Under the pieces are notes generated by a model, which was not told the DNA's origin, ran no database searches, and saw only the letters and a list, made by a program, of their open reading frames with translations. The translations under genes and the position numbers were made by a program. This document shows, piece after piece, positions 17,068-24,814 of a stretch of DNA of 46,902 bases (the first letter of the stretch is position 1; each line of letters begins with the position of its first letter). The stretch is from DATKPE01 sp035524335. GTDB taxonomy: Bacteria > Bacteroidota > Ignavibacteria > UBA10030 > SZUA-254. The DNA lies in the NCBI GenBank assembly GCA_035524335.1, contig DATKPE010000019.1, forward strand, positions 1 through 46,902, in the 5' to 3' direction.

Positions 17068-17472
17068 ATGGTCTATCTGACACGAAAAGAACATTTCTGC
17101 GCGTCTCACCGGCTGTTCAATCCGGCTTACTCCTATGAGAAGAACGTCGAGGTGTACGGCAAGTGCGCCTATGAAAACGGCCACGGACACAACTATGAGA
17201 TTGAGGTGACCGTCTGCGGCGAGCCCGACCCCGAAACCGGCATGATCATCGACCTCAAGAAACTGAGCGATATCATGGAGGAAAAGATCCTCAAGGTCGT
17301 CGACCACCGGCATCTGAACATGGACGTGGAATTCCTCAAAGGCGTCATTCCGACGGCGGAAAATCTCGCCGTCGTCTTCTGGAACATCCTCCGGCCGATG
17401 ATAACTGCGGGACGGCTTTATGCCGTTCGTGTCTACGAAACGCCGGCGAATTATGCGGAGTACCGGGGATGA
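17068..17472 (+). CDS. 6-pyruvoyl-tetrahydropterin synthase (PTPS, eukaryote-like type)
   Basis: This 134-residue enzyme would convert dihydroneopterin triphosphate to 6-pyruvoyl-tetrahydropterin. Zinc ligands are His14 (CASHRLFNP), His39 and His41. The catalytic Cys33 sits in GKCAYENGHGHNYEIEVTV. The Cys-x5-HGH spacing is that of true PTPS enzymes, while QueD (queuosine pathway) normally has Cys-x3-HGH. The His of VVDHRHLNMDVEFL and the pterin-anchoring Glu of VRVYETPANY complete the site. The whole length reads remarkably like animal PTPS, including GMIIDLKKL and TAENLAVVFWN. The stop overlaps the start of folE by four bases. QueD remains the alternative, but no other queuosine gene is nearby. 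Confidence 0.88.
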   Translation: MVYLTRKEHFCASHRLFNPAYSYEKNVEVYGKCAYENGHGHNYEIEVTVCGEPDPETGMIIDLKKLSDIMEEKILKVVDHRHLNMDVEFLKGVIPTAENLAVVFWNILRPMITAGRLYAVRVYETPANYAEYRG

Positions 17473-18050
17473 AAAAGAAGACCGCATCATCGTCCGGGAT
17501 CGAAAAGCACGTCCGGGGAATTCTCTCTCTTATCGGCGAAGATCCTTCCCGCGAAGGGCTCCTGCGCACCCCGGCGCGCGTCGCGAAAGCGTGGGAATTT
17601 CTGACCGCGGGCTATACCGGGGACGTCGAGGCGCTACTCAACGGCGCCATCTTCACGGAAAAATACGATGAAATGGTGATCGTGAAGGATATCGATTTCT
17701 TCAGCCTCTGCGAACATCATCTGCTTCCCTTTTACGGCAAGGCGCATGTCGCGTACATCCCGAACGGCAAGATCGTCGGACTGAGCAAGATCCCCAGGAT
17801 CGTGGAGCTGTTCAGCAGGAGACTTCAGGTGCAGGAGCGGCTGACCCAGCAGATCGCCGAGACGCTGTTCAGCGCGCTCAATCCCGACGGTGTTGCGGTT
17901 GTCATCGAGGCGCGGCATCTCTGCATGATGATGCGGGGGGTGGAAAAGCAGAATTCCGTCGCATCCACAAGCGCTATGCTCGGATCCTTCCGCGATGACG
18001 AGCGGACGAGAAACGAGTTCCTCAAGCTGATCATCAACAGGCTTTCCTGA
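17469..18050 (+). CDS. folE: GTP cyclohydrolase I
   Basis: This 193-residue enzyme would convert GTP to dihydroneopterin triphosphate, the first step of folate and of tetrahydrobiopterin synthesis. Zinc ligands are Cys81 and His84 in SLCEHHLLPFYGKAHV and Cys152 in RHLCMMMRGVEKQNS. The catalytic region GLSKIPRIVELFSRRLQVQERL and the N-terminal GEDPSREGLLRTPARVAKAW are complete. Its start overlaps the PTPS stop (ATGA) and its stop is one base from the following dehydrogenase gene. A dedicated supply of substrate to PTPS is the simplest reading; a housekeeping folate role is not excluded. Confidence 0.96.
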   Translation: MKKKTASSSGIEKHVRGILSLIGEDPSREGLLRTPARVAKAWEFLTAGYTGDVEALLNGAIFTEKYDEMVIVKDIDFFSLCEHHLLPFYGKAHVAYIPNGKIVGLSKIPRIVELFSRRLQVQERLTQQIAETLFSALNPDGVAVVIEARHLCMMMRGVEKQNSVASTSAMLGSFRDDERTRNEFLKLIINRLS

Positions 18051-18051
18051 T

Positions 18052-18786
18052 ATGCCAGCGCCGCTGCTTTCCCCTTTGCGACCCGTTGTCTGGATTGTCG
18101 GAGCTTCACGCGGTATCGGCGCCGAACTCGGACTTCAGTTTGCCGGTATCGGCGGGTTTGTCATCCTTTCCGGCCGGAATGTGAAACAGCTCAAATCCGT
18201 GAGGATGCAGATCGAATCCCGCGGAGGTGACGCCGCTGTCGTACCATGCGATTGCCGGAGTGTGCGTTCCGTCGGGAAGGCGGCGACGGCGATACGGCGC
18301 GCGTACGGGAGGGTCGATGTCCTGATCAACAATGCCGGAATCACGGTATTCAAGAATTTTACCAGCACCTCGGTAGCGGAGTTCGACGCGATCGTGGCGA
18401 CCAATCTGCGCGGTCCGGTGCTCTGTATGCAGGCCGTAGTTCCGGGGATGATCCGCAGGAAAAAAGGCTGTATCATCAACATCCTCTCGAATGCGGCTGT
18501 CAGGGTGTTTGAGGGGTCTGCGGCGTATACGGCGTCGAAGGCGGGACTGCTCGGATTTACGCGGGTTCTGCGGGAGGAACTGCGGACCCGGAGCGTCAGG
18601 GTCCTCGCCGTTCTGCCTGGTGCGACCGAAACCGGAATGTGGAGCGGCAACGACCGCCGGAGGTTCGGATCCAGAATGATGCGCGCGAAGAGCGTGGCCG
18701 AATCGGTCCTCGCCGCATATCAGATGCCCCCCGACGTCGTTCCCGATGAGATCATTCTCCGGCCCATGGAGGGAGATATCGATTGA
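18052..18786 (+). CDS. Short-chain dehydrogenase, sepiapterin reductase candidate
   Basis: This 244-residue classical SDR has the NADP-binding motif VGASRGIGAELGLQF at residues 16-30 and NNAG in VDVLINNAGITVF near 92. The catalytic Ser (INILSNAAV) stands 13 residues before the catalytic Tyr of YTASKAGLLGF. The Arg in LSGRN after beta2 suggests NADPH. The C-terminus DEIILRPMEGDID recalls, from memory, the end of the Chlorobium sepiapterin reductase; an alignment is required. The gene starts one base after folE, so the role of reducing 6-pyruvoyl-tetrahydropterin to tetrahydrobiopterin is inferred from context. By sequence alone it could equally be a generic 3-oxoacyl reductase-like SDR. Confidence 0.8.
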   Translation: MPAPLLSPLRPVVWIVGASRGIGAELGLQFAGIGGFVILSGRNVKQLKSVRMQIESRGGDAAVVPCDCRSVRSVGKAATAIRRAYGRVDVLINNAGITVFKNFTSTSVAEFDAIVATNLRGPVLCMQAVVPGMIRRKKGCIINILSNAAVRVFEGSAAYTASKAGLLGFTRVLREELRTRSVRVLAVLPGATETGMWSGNDRRRFGSRMMRAKSVAESVLAAYQMPPDVVPDEIILRPMEGDID

Positions 18787-18805
18787 CTTTCCCGGGAATG
18801 CGCAT

Positions 18806-19531
18806 ATGACCGGACCTCTTGCCGGAATGACCGCGATCGTGACCGGTGCGGGCCGCGGTATCGGCCGTGCACTTGCGCTCGCGCTGGCCTCCGAGGGGGT
18901 CAATATCGTGGCCGCCGCCAGAACATCCGCGGAAGTTGCGCAGGTCGCTGATGAAGCGGTCCGGCGCGGTGTTGGAGCCCTGCCGGTGACGGCAGATCTC
19001 ACGAAGGAAGCGGACATAACGGCGATGATCTCCGCCGCCGCTGAAAAATTCGGACGGATCGATATCCTGGTCAACAATGCAGGGATCGGACATTTTGCTC
19101 CCGTCCGGGATATGCAGACCGCACATTTCGACGCGATGTGGAGCGTCAACATGCGCGGTCTGTTTCTGACGACCCGCGCGGTCCTTCCCTTCATGGAGCG
19201 TCAGAACTCGGGCGATATCGTCAATATCGCCTCCCTCGCAGGCCGGAACGCCTTTACCGGAGGTGCCGGCTATGCCGCGACGAAGTGGGCCCTCATCGGG
19301 TTCTCCCGCTGCCTCATGCTCGAAGTGCGCGAGAAGAATATCCGCGTCATCACTCTGTGTCCGGGATCGGTAGACACCACCTTCGGCGGAGCGGCCGCGT
19401 CGTCCCTCAAGAGCAGGGGATCGATCCCCGGCGCGGGGGATATCGCAACCGTTGCCGTCAACACCCTCCGGATGCCCCGCCACGTGATGGTGAGCGAGGT
19501 CGATATACGCCCCACCAATCCAAAAGGCTGA
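18806..19531 (+). CDS. Second short-chain dehydrogenase of the pterin operon
   Basis: This 241-residue classical SDR has cofactor motif TGAGRGIGRALALAL at 13-27 and INDL-type core VNNAGIGHF near 88. The catalytic Ser of VNIASLAGRNAF stands 13 residues before Tyr in GYAATKWALIGFSR, and the proline turn CPGSVDTTF follows. The start is set at MTGPLAGMTAIVTG; a longer frame (18746) would overlap the previous gene by 41 bases without a better site. It is about as long as its neighbour but clearly diverged, so this is not a recent duplication. Possible roles are a second carbonyl-reduction step of 6-pyruvoyl-tetrahydropterin or dihydropteridine reduction. Both are inference from the operon. Confidence 0.8.
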   Translation: MTGPLAGMTAIVTGAGRGIGRALALALASEGVNIVAAARTSAEVAQVADEAVRRGVGALPVTADLTKEADITAMISAAAEKFGRIDILVNNAGIGHFAPVRDMQTAHFDAMWSVNMRGLFLTTRAVLPFMERQNSGDIVNIASLAGRNAFTGGAGYAATKWALIGFSRCLMLEVREKNIRVITLCPGSVDTTFGGAAASSLKSRGSIPGAGDIATVAVNTLRMPRHVMVSEVDIRPTNPKG

Positions 19532-19568
19532 TGCCCGTTCTGCACATCGCCGTAAAACCGCAGGCCGG

Positions 19569-20342
19569 TTGTCCGCGCCGCCGGCCGGCATGACTCTGAC
19601 CGTTCACACCCGCACCCCTGCAGGCAGATATTCCGAGATTGTCCGGCTTGGTCCGCCGCCCGATTTCTCCGCCGGCCAGCATCTCCGTCTCAGGAAGGAA
19701 ACGGACGGTACCGGGAAAATATTTTCGGCCGCTTCCGCGCCCGGGGAAAGCAGGCGAAACGGCGCCGTCGAACTCTATGTGGCGGGAGAGGAGCGGGAAG
19801 GCCGGATCGATTTCTGGTTCGGACCCGACGCGGAGGGAATGCGGTTCGATCTGCTCGGAACGGGAGGGGATTTTACGCTGGAACGGATCGGCTCAGGGTA
19901 CGACCATCTCGTGATGATCGCAACCGGGACCGGGATCGCGCCGTTCCGCTCGATGATCCGCGATCTGACGGATAGTGCGGGGCAGGCGAACAGAGCTGTA
20001 ACGCTTCTCCATTCCCACCACACGCCGGAGGAGATGGTCTATCACGGGGAATTTTCATCGCTCGGATCCCGATCGGATTTTTGCTATGTCCCCTCTGTTA
20101 CTCGGACGAAGGGAAGAACCGGGGAGATGAGCACCGGGCGAGTGACCGCCCTCCTGAGATTGTTTCTCGGGATGACCGCGGGCAGCGGCGCCGTCCTCTC
20201 GCCGGAGCTGGACTACGCGTCGATCGCACGGAGATTTCAACGGCCCCGCACACTGATCATGGCCTGCGGCAATCCGGAAATGCTGGCCGACGTGAAGGAT
20301 GTTGCCGCGCAGAAGAACATGACATGCGTTGTGGAAGGATGA
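19569..20342 (+). CDS. Ferredoxin-NADP reductase-like flavoprotein
   Basis: This protein has 257 residues from a TTG at 19569, or 250 from the ATG at 19590 (MTLTVHTRTPAG). Neither has a clear ribosome binding site. The FNR-fold order is intact. The flavin-domain motif is DFSAGQHLRLRK...IFSAASAPGES, where RxYS is replaced by a FSAAS-type element. The NAD(P)-domain motif is MIATGTGIAPFRSMIRDL and the late motif is LIMACGNPEMLADV. No iron-sulfur cysteine cluster is present. It would carry electrons from NAD(P)H through FAD to an unknown acceptor. As last gene of the pterin operon (37-58 bases after the SDR) it might help regenerate reduced pterin or serve a monooxygenase; both are inference. Confidence 0.8.
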   Translation: MSAPPAGMTLTVHTRTPAGRYSEIVRLGPPPDFSAGQHLRLRKETDGTGKIFSAASAPGESRRNGAVELYVAGEEREGRIDFWFGPDAEGMRFDLLGTGGDFTLERIGSGYDHLVMIATGTGIAPFRSMIRDLTDSAGQANRAVTLLHSHHTPEEMVYHGEFSSLGSRSDFCYVPSVTRTKGRTGEMSTGRVTALLRLFLGMTAGSGAVLSPELDYASIARRFQRPRTLIMACGNPEMLADVKDVAAQKNMTCVVEG

Positions 20343-20394
20343 CGACCGTCATTCCCACATGATTTAAGTGGAAATCTCACCCCGGCAACCCTTG

Positions 20395-20577
20395 GATTCT
20401 TCGTCCGTTAAACATCAAACGTCCTCAGAATGACACGCGGATGGTGATTCCTGTCTTCTGTACCACTCCCGCCATTGGCAATACCGGCCATTATCACATT
20501 ATCTGTCATTCTGAGTCCCGCACCGAAGAAAGGAATCTCGGGTGATACCGAGAGGTCAAAGTGCGGGACGAAGAATC
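20395..20577. repeat. Nested inverted-repeat element (REP/MITE-like)
   Basis: The outer arms GATTCTTCGTCC (20395-20406) and GGACGAAGAATC (20566-20577) are a perfect 12-bp inverted repeat. The inner arms TCAGAATGAC (20425-20434) and GTCATTCTGA (20505-20514) are a perfect 10-bp inverted repeat. A third pair, GTCCCGCAC (20515-20523) and GTGCGGGAC (20561-20569), overlaps the right half. The modules 'GTCATTCTGA' and 'GAAGAATCTC' are familiar from interspersed intergenic repeats in many bacterial genomes. The element fills the gap between two converging genes and contains no supported gene. Confidence 0.75.
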
Positions 20578-20604
20578 TCAGCCGAAAGGGGGTGTCCCGG
20601 CGTT

Positions 20605-20859
20605 TCATTCCTCCCCATTCCCTCCGGATAGATCCTCCGCCAGTTTCTTCACACATTCACGGCAGAACCAGAGAAGCCGGTAATCACCGACCTCCCGCAT
20701 GATCATCGCGGAGGGGTCGAACGGTCTCCGGCAGATGGCACAGCGCTCGAGCCTGTTCCCCGACTGCTCGCGCGTTTTTTTCTGGATGAGGCGTATGCCG
20801 ACAACTGCGACAAGGAGAAACGAGACAAGGAGAAGCAGGGCAAGGATGGTAACGGTCAT
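20605..20859 (-). CDS. Small membrane-anchored zinc-binding protein
   Basis: This 84-residue protein has one N-terminal membrane helix (VTILALLLLVSFLLVAVVGIRLI). A short basic linker is followed by two CxxC pairs, ERCAICRRPFDP and LLWFCRECVKKL, about 26 residues apart. The pattern predicts a single zinc ribbon or LIM-like knuckle on the cytoplasmic side. GGAG lies 8 bases before the ATG. No family name can be given. It converges with the flavoprotein gene across the inverted-repeat element and runs away from the HD-domain gene. Confidence 0.7.
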   Translation of the reverse strand: MTVTILALLLLVSFLLVAVVGIRLIQKKTREQSGNRLERCAICRRPFDPSAMIMREVGDYRLLWFCRECVKKLAEDLSGGNGEE

Positions 20860-20998
20860 GGGGTCATCTCCGGTGAAAATATAGAAAGTTTGCCCCAGAC
20901 CTCCAATTCGTCGGCTCCCCCGGCAATACAGGCCTCCGCTTGCATCTTCCAGAGGAATTTCCCACTATTAAAAAATCCATTTTCCACAGGTGACGATG

Positions 20999-21550
20999 AT
21001 GAACCGATCTGATGCGATGAATCTGCTGAAAGAGCACACCAAAAGTGAGGCTCTTATCCGGCACATGCTTGCCGTGGAGGCCGCGATGCGGGCATATGCC
21101 CGTAAATTCGGCGAGGACGAAGAGAAGTGGGGAATCACCGGGCTCTTGCATGATTTCGACTATGAAATGTATCCTGAAGCGCCGGATCATCCGCTGAAAG
21201 GATCCGAAATCCTGACGCAGAGGGGTTACCCCGAGGATATCCGCACCGCGATTCTCGGTCATGCAACCTACACCAATGTTCCGCGCGCGACGCAGATGGC
21301 AAAGACCCTCTACGCATGCGATGAACTCTGCGGCTTCATCATGGCCTGCGCCGTCATCCGTCCGAACAAGATCGCCGATCTGGAAGTCTCCTCCGTGAAG
21401 AAAAAACTGAAGGACAAGGGGTTCGCCCGGAACGTGAACCGGGACGATATCACGCAGGGCTGTGCAGAACTCGGTGTGCAGACGGACGATCACATCCGTT
21501 TCGTCATCACGGCCATGCAGTCGGTGGCTTCAGATCTCGGGCTTGCCTGA
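20999..21550 (+). CDS. HD-domain phosphohydrolase family protein
   Basis: This 183-residue protein starts at MNRSDAMNLLKEHTKSEALIRHMLAVE, with AGGTGA 5 bases before this ATG. The metal-binding HD pattern is visible: His in IRHMLAVEAAM, the His-Asp pair in ITGLLHDFDYEMYP, and later His in DHPLKGSEIL and ILGHATY. This is the HDIG-type arrangement of nucleotide and phosphate hydrolases. The C-terminal part is helical (VSSVKKKLKDKGFARNVNRDDI). The substrate is unknown. Proteins of this size are common stand-alone HD hydrolases in this phylum. No operon partners are evident. Confidence 0.85.
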   Translation: MNRSDAMNLLKEHTKSEALIRHMLAVEAAMRAYARKFGEDEEKWGITGLLHDFDYEMYPEAPDHPLKGSEILTQRGYPEDIRTAILGHATYTNVPRATQMAKTLYACDELCGFIMACAVIRPNKIADLEVSSVKKKLKDKGFARNVNRDDITQGCAELGVQTDDHIRFVITAMQSVASDLGLA

Positions 21551-21584
21551 TCCTTTCTGCACACGACGTGACGTCACCGGATTC

Positions 21585-21615
21585 TTGAAACTGGCCGGGG
21601 ATTTTCCTACATTAT
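21585..21615 (+). promoter_or_regulatory. Promoter candidate for the 21660 gene
   Basis: TTG (21585-21587), 20 bases, TACATTAT (21608-21615): spacing as in the other candidates, with one mismatch in the -7 box. It lies 44 bases before the start codon. Confidence 0.5.
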
Positions 21616-21659
21616 CCCGCCGTTGAAACTGACCGTCGGACCAAGAGGAGATATTATTG

Positions 21660-22427
21660 ATGAACCGCCACCTGATTCTGATGCTGCTTCTGCTGTCTCT
21701 TACCGGAGTGATCCTGGCCCAGGATAAGGACGACGAGGATGAACCGCTTCCCCCTCCCCGGAAAGCGTCCGCGACCAAATTCGGCGGCGCCGCCGGCTAC
21801 ACCCAGAACCTCCTCTTTCTGAACATCGATCCGATCAACCAGGCGCTCAAGTCTGCGAACGCCGCCCCGTTCGACGGGAATGGACTCTTCATGACCGGCG
21901 GCCAGGGATACGGCTACATCATGTTCCTTCCGAACGTCCGGATCGGCGGAATGGGAGCCAGCGGCACCAGGACATCGACGTCGATCCAGGGGACCACCGT
22001 CCGGACGACGGAACTCTCCGCCGGCTACGGCGGGGTCACGATCGATTATGTCATGCCGGTCCTGCCCCGGCTGGATGTGACGGCCGGACTTCTCCTCGGG
22101 GCGGGTGGGCTGAGTCTCACAATGACCCGCGACGAGGGCGTGCCGAAAGTCTGGGATTCCGTTCTGACCCAGCTCGGCGGCACCGGCTCGGCAAGCCAGT
22201 ATACCGCAAAAATGTCGGGCGCATTTTTTGTCTACCAGCCTTCGGTCAACGTCGAGGTGGCCCTCCTCCGGTGGATCGGCATCAGGGTCGGCGCTTCGTA
22301 TATGGGACTGGTGGGAAGCGACTGGAAGTTCAACGACAGGTACGATCTGGCCGGGGTTCCCGATAACATCAACTCGAAAGGCTGGATGATCAACGGGGGA
22401 ATCTTCATCGGTACATTCATGTACTGA
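21660..22427 (+). CDS. Exported protein of unknown function, probably outer-membrane associated
   Basis: This 255-residue protein begins with a signal peptide (LILMLLLLSLTGVILAQ). Its ATG has AGAGGAG 9 bases upstream; a TTG one codon earlier is not needed. After an acidic linker (DKDDEDEPLPPP) the chain is glycine-rich with alternating strands, such as GGQGYGYIMFLPNVRIGGMG, ELSAGYGGVTIDYVMPV and LDVTAGLLLGAGGLSLTM. It closes with SVNVEVALLRWIGIRVGASYMGLVGSDWKF and GWMINGGIFIGTFMY. This alternating pattern and aromatic C-terminus suggest a small beta-barrel or beta-sheet envelope protein. No T9SS domain is present. Family not recognised. Confidence 0.7.
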   Translation: MNRHLILMLLLLSLTGVILAQDKDDEDEPLPPPRKASATKFGGAAGYTQNLLFLNIDPINQALKSANAAPFDGNGLFMTGGQGYGYIMFLPNVRIGGMGASGTRTSTSIQGTTVRTTELSAGYGGVTIDYVMPVLPRLDVTAGLLLGAGGLSLTMTRDEGVPKVWDSVLTQLGGTGSASQYTAKMSGAFFVYQPSVNVEVALLRWIGIRVGASYMGLVGSDWKFNDRYDLAGVPDNINSKGWMINGGIFIGTFMY

Positions 22428-22452
22428 CCGGAGAACAGGCCCCGGGGGAATC

Positions 22453-24171
22453 TCATTCCTCCGATCGTTTCCTCTCGGAAAACTGCACTTCTTTCCAGGC
22501 CCTGAACAACGGGGTCAGTTTTTTCCGCTGGTATTTCCCCGTGGAAGTGACCGGAATGTCGTCTCCGAAGATGACCACCTTCGGGCACTTTGCATAGGGA
22601 AAATGTTCCCGGCAGATGCGCAGGATATCCTCCTCCGTGACCCGGGAGTCCGTATTCCGCTGGACGTACGCCCCGATTTCCTCGCCGTACCAGTCATTCT
22701 CGAAACCGACCGCGAGGCCGGCCTTGACGCCGGCGATGTTCATCAGTATCTCATCGATTTCGAACGGTGAAATGTTTACCCCGCCCCGGAGGATCAGTTC
22801 CTTGATGCGGCCCGTGATGAAAAAGAAGCGGCGGCCATTTTCTTCCATGTAAAATCCCTCATCGCCGCTTCGGAACCATCCGTGCGCAAAGGCCGAGGCG
22901 TTGGCTTCCTCGTTTCCGAAATACCCCTTCATCACATTCGATCCCCTGATGACGATTTCCCCTCTCTGACCCGGCGGCAGGGGTTGACCTTCCGAATCGT
23001 GGATGGCCATTTCGTTCACCGGCAGAGGCACGCCGATCGAGGGGAACCCGTACGCTGTGAGCCATCGCCTGTGTTCTTCCGCCGGGAGATCGATCGGAAG
23101 AAAGGAGGAATAGCAGGTGGTTTCCGAGAGACCGTAGCCGTGGATCACCGGGACTCCGAAACGGTCCTCGAACGCCGTCGCAAGCTCACACGTCAGCGGG
23201 CCTGCCCCGCAGATGATGTGGCGGAGCGAGGGAGGGCGCGCCGTTGCCGCGGCGGTCCGGTCGTGCAGGAGAAACTGCAGAAGGGTCGGCACGACGCTGA
23301 CGATGTGAACGCCGTGCTCGGCAATTCGCCGGAAGAAGGATCCGGGGTGGAATTTCTGATTCAGCACAACCGACCCGCCGTACCGGAGGGGAGTGAGAAC
23401 GGTCACGAGCGTGCCGTTGACGTGATGAATCGGGAGAACACACATCATGCGCTGGCCGGGGGTGAGCTCATGCCACGCGGCGATGGCGCCTGCATCCGCC
23501 AGCAGATTGCCGTGGGTCAGCACGACCCCCTTGGGGTTGCCGGTCGTGCCCGACGTATAGACGATGAAGGCGTCCTGCTCGGGGTCCGGGGCGGGAAGTC
23601 CCGGCGGCTCGGCCGGATACCGGCGGAGGAGTTCGCTGAATGCGGGTCCCTGAACATCCGGATGTCGTCCGAAGTCTGCATTCCCCGCCACAACGATATC
23701 GGTGAGGAGGGGAAGTCCGGTCCGGAGGGGGAGGATGCGCGCGAGATACTCGGAACGGACGAAGGCGAGGACGGACGAGGAATCCTTCAGAATGTAACCG
23801 ATCCGGTGGTCGTCTTCGCCCGTGTTGACAGGCACGACGACGGCGCCGAGCATCCAGCAGGCAAAATACTGGATGATGGTGTCGGGGTGATTGTGGGCGA
23901 CGATCGCGACGCGGGCACCGGGTGAAATGTTCCGGTCGATGAGCAGCCGGACGGTCCGGAAAACCTCATCTGCAAACGATCCGTAGGAGAGGATTTCCGG
24001 ATGGTCCGATCCTTCGCCGTAAAAGATGATGAAAGGATCGTCGCGATACTCGGTCCTTCTGCGGAACAGGAGGTCGGCGACCGAGGTGAAGCCCTCCGCG
24101 GAAGCGGCGGGTCCGACCTGTGCTCGTGCGGAGGCGATCAGCGAAGCGGTCGTCCGGGTGGCTGGAATCAT
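22453..24171 (-). CDS. AMP-forming acyl-CoA ligase
   Basis: This 572-residue adenylating enzyme carries the P-loop-like motif FIVYTSGTTGNPKGVVLTH, GYGLSETTCYSS, the ATP-contact GWFRSGDEGFYMEENG, the hinge FITGRIKELILRGGVNISP and the C-terminal catalytic Lys in TSTGKYQRKKL. The start at 24171 is set because it lies 7 bases after the stop of the preceding gene; the open frame extends further into that gene without reason. As last gene of the homogentisate operon it could activate acetoacetate, the end product, or another aromatic or fatty acid. Typical acetoacetyl-CoA synthetases are longer (about 650 residues), so the substrate is open. Confidence 0.88.
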   Translation of the reverse strand: MIPATRTTASLIASARAQVGPAASAEGFTSVADLLFRRRTEYRDDPFIIFYGEGSDHPEILSYGSFADEVFRTVRLLIDRNISPGARVAIVAHNHPDTIIQYFACWMLGAVVVPVNTGEDDHRIGYILKDSSSVLAFVRSEYLARILPLRTGLPLLTDIVVAGNADFGRHPDVQGPAFSELLRRYPAEPPGLPAPDPEQDAFIVYTSGTTGNPKGVVLTHGNLLADAGAIAAWHELTPGQRMMCVLPIHHVNGTLVTVLTPLRYGGSVVLNQKFHPGSFFRRIAEHGVHIVSVVPTLLQFLLHDRTAAATARPPSLRHIICGAGPLTCELATAFEDRFGVPVIHGYGLSETTCYSSFLPIDLPAEEHRRWLTAYGFPSIGVPLPVNEMAIHDSEGQPLPPGQRGEIVIRGSNVMKGYFGNEEANASAFAHGWFRSGDEGFYMEENGRRFFFITGRIKELILRGGVNISPFEIDEILMNIAGVKAGLAVGFENDWYGEEIGAYVQRNTDSRVTEEDILRICREHFPYAKCPKVVIFGDDIPVTSTGKYQRKKLTPLFRAWKEVQFSERKRSEE

Positions 24172-24178
24172 CGGAGGG

Positions 24179-24802
24179 TCAGAAGCGGAGATCGCGCAGG
24201 GAGGGGCGTTCGATTTCGAACCGGTCGCGTGTTCTCGCATAGGTCGGTCCGCCCATTCTGCCGATCGCATCGAGGAGATCCGGAGCGATGCGGAAGTTGT
24301 GAAAAAGATCGTCGGCGATGTGGAACCGGACGACTTGTCCGAAAATGGTGCTTCCGCTCCCCGGGCCTTCGCCGAAGGTGACGATGTTCGAAAGGGTGCA
24401 TTCCATCTGGATCAACGATTCACCGACCCGCGGCGGTGCGACGAGGTCGGAAGGGGCCGGGGTGAGGCCGGAGAGGGCGAATTCATCCACCTCCGGGGGG
24501 ACATCCGCCGAGCAGAGATTCATCTGCGCTGCGAAGCGTTCGGAGACGATATTGACGACAAATTCCTTCGTCGCCCTGATGTTGAGAAGCGTGTCCTTCT
24601 GATGGCCGTCACTGCGGACGACCGTCGAGAAGAGGACGACGGGCGGATTCGAACAGACCGCCGAAAAAAAACTGAAGGGGGCGAGATTTCTCACGCCGTC
24701 CGGACTGAGGGTGGAAACGAACGCGATGGGCCGCGGAACAATCGATCCGATGAGGAGTTTGTAGATGTCCGGGTATGCGTGGTCTGCGGGATTGATGATC
24801 AC
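24179..24802 (-). CDS. Flavin reductase-like FMN-binding split-barrel protein
   Basis: This 207-residue protein of the flavin_reduct family opens YKLLIGSIVPRPIAFVSTLSPDGVRNLAPFSFFSAV. That is the classic 'PRPi.~vsT.~~~G..N.ApfS.f~~~' FMN phosphate site, followed by PPVVLFST, DTLLNIRATKEFVVNIV and a dimer-interface region. The start is a GTG with AGGAGG 4 bases upstream. It sits inside the homogentisate operon, 12 bases after hmgA and 7 before the ligase. No oxygenase needing reduced flavin is encoded next to it, so its contribution to the pathway is unclear. It may be a reductase for an unlinked partner or a hydrolase-like accessory protein. Confidence 0.85.
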   Translation of the reverse strand: MIINPADHAYPDIYKLLIGSIVPRPIAFVSTLSPDGVRNLAPFSFFSAVCSNPPVVLFSTVVRSDGHQKDTLLNIRATKEFVVNIVSERFAAQMNLCSADVPPEVDEFALSGLTPAPSDLVAPPRVGESLIQMECTLSNIVTFGEGPGSGSTIFGQVVRFHIADDLFHNFRIAPDLLDAIGRMGGPTYARTRDRFEIERPSLRDLRF

Positions 24803-24814
24803 CGGTCCTCCTGA

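Noticed and set aside
17068..18050. Queuosine (queD-folE) interpretation
   Set aside because: Considered because QueD and FolE are also neighbours in that pathway. The Cys-x5-HGH spacing, the likeness to animal PTPS and the absence of queC/queE make it the weaker reading, though not excluded.
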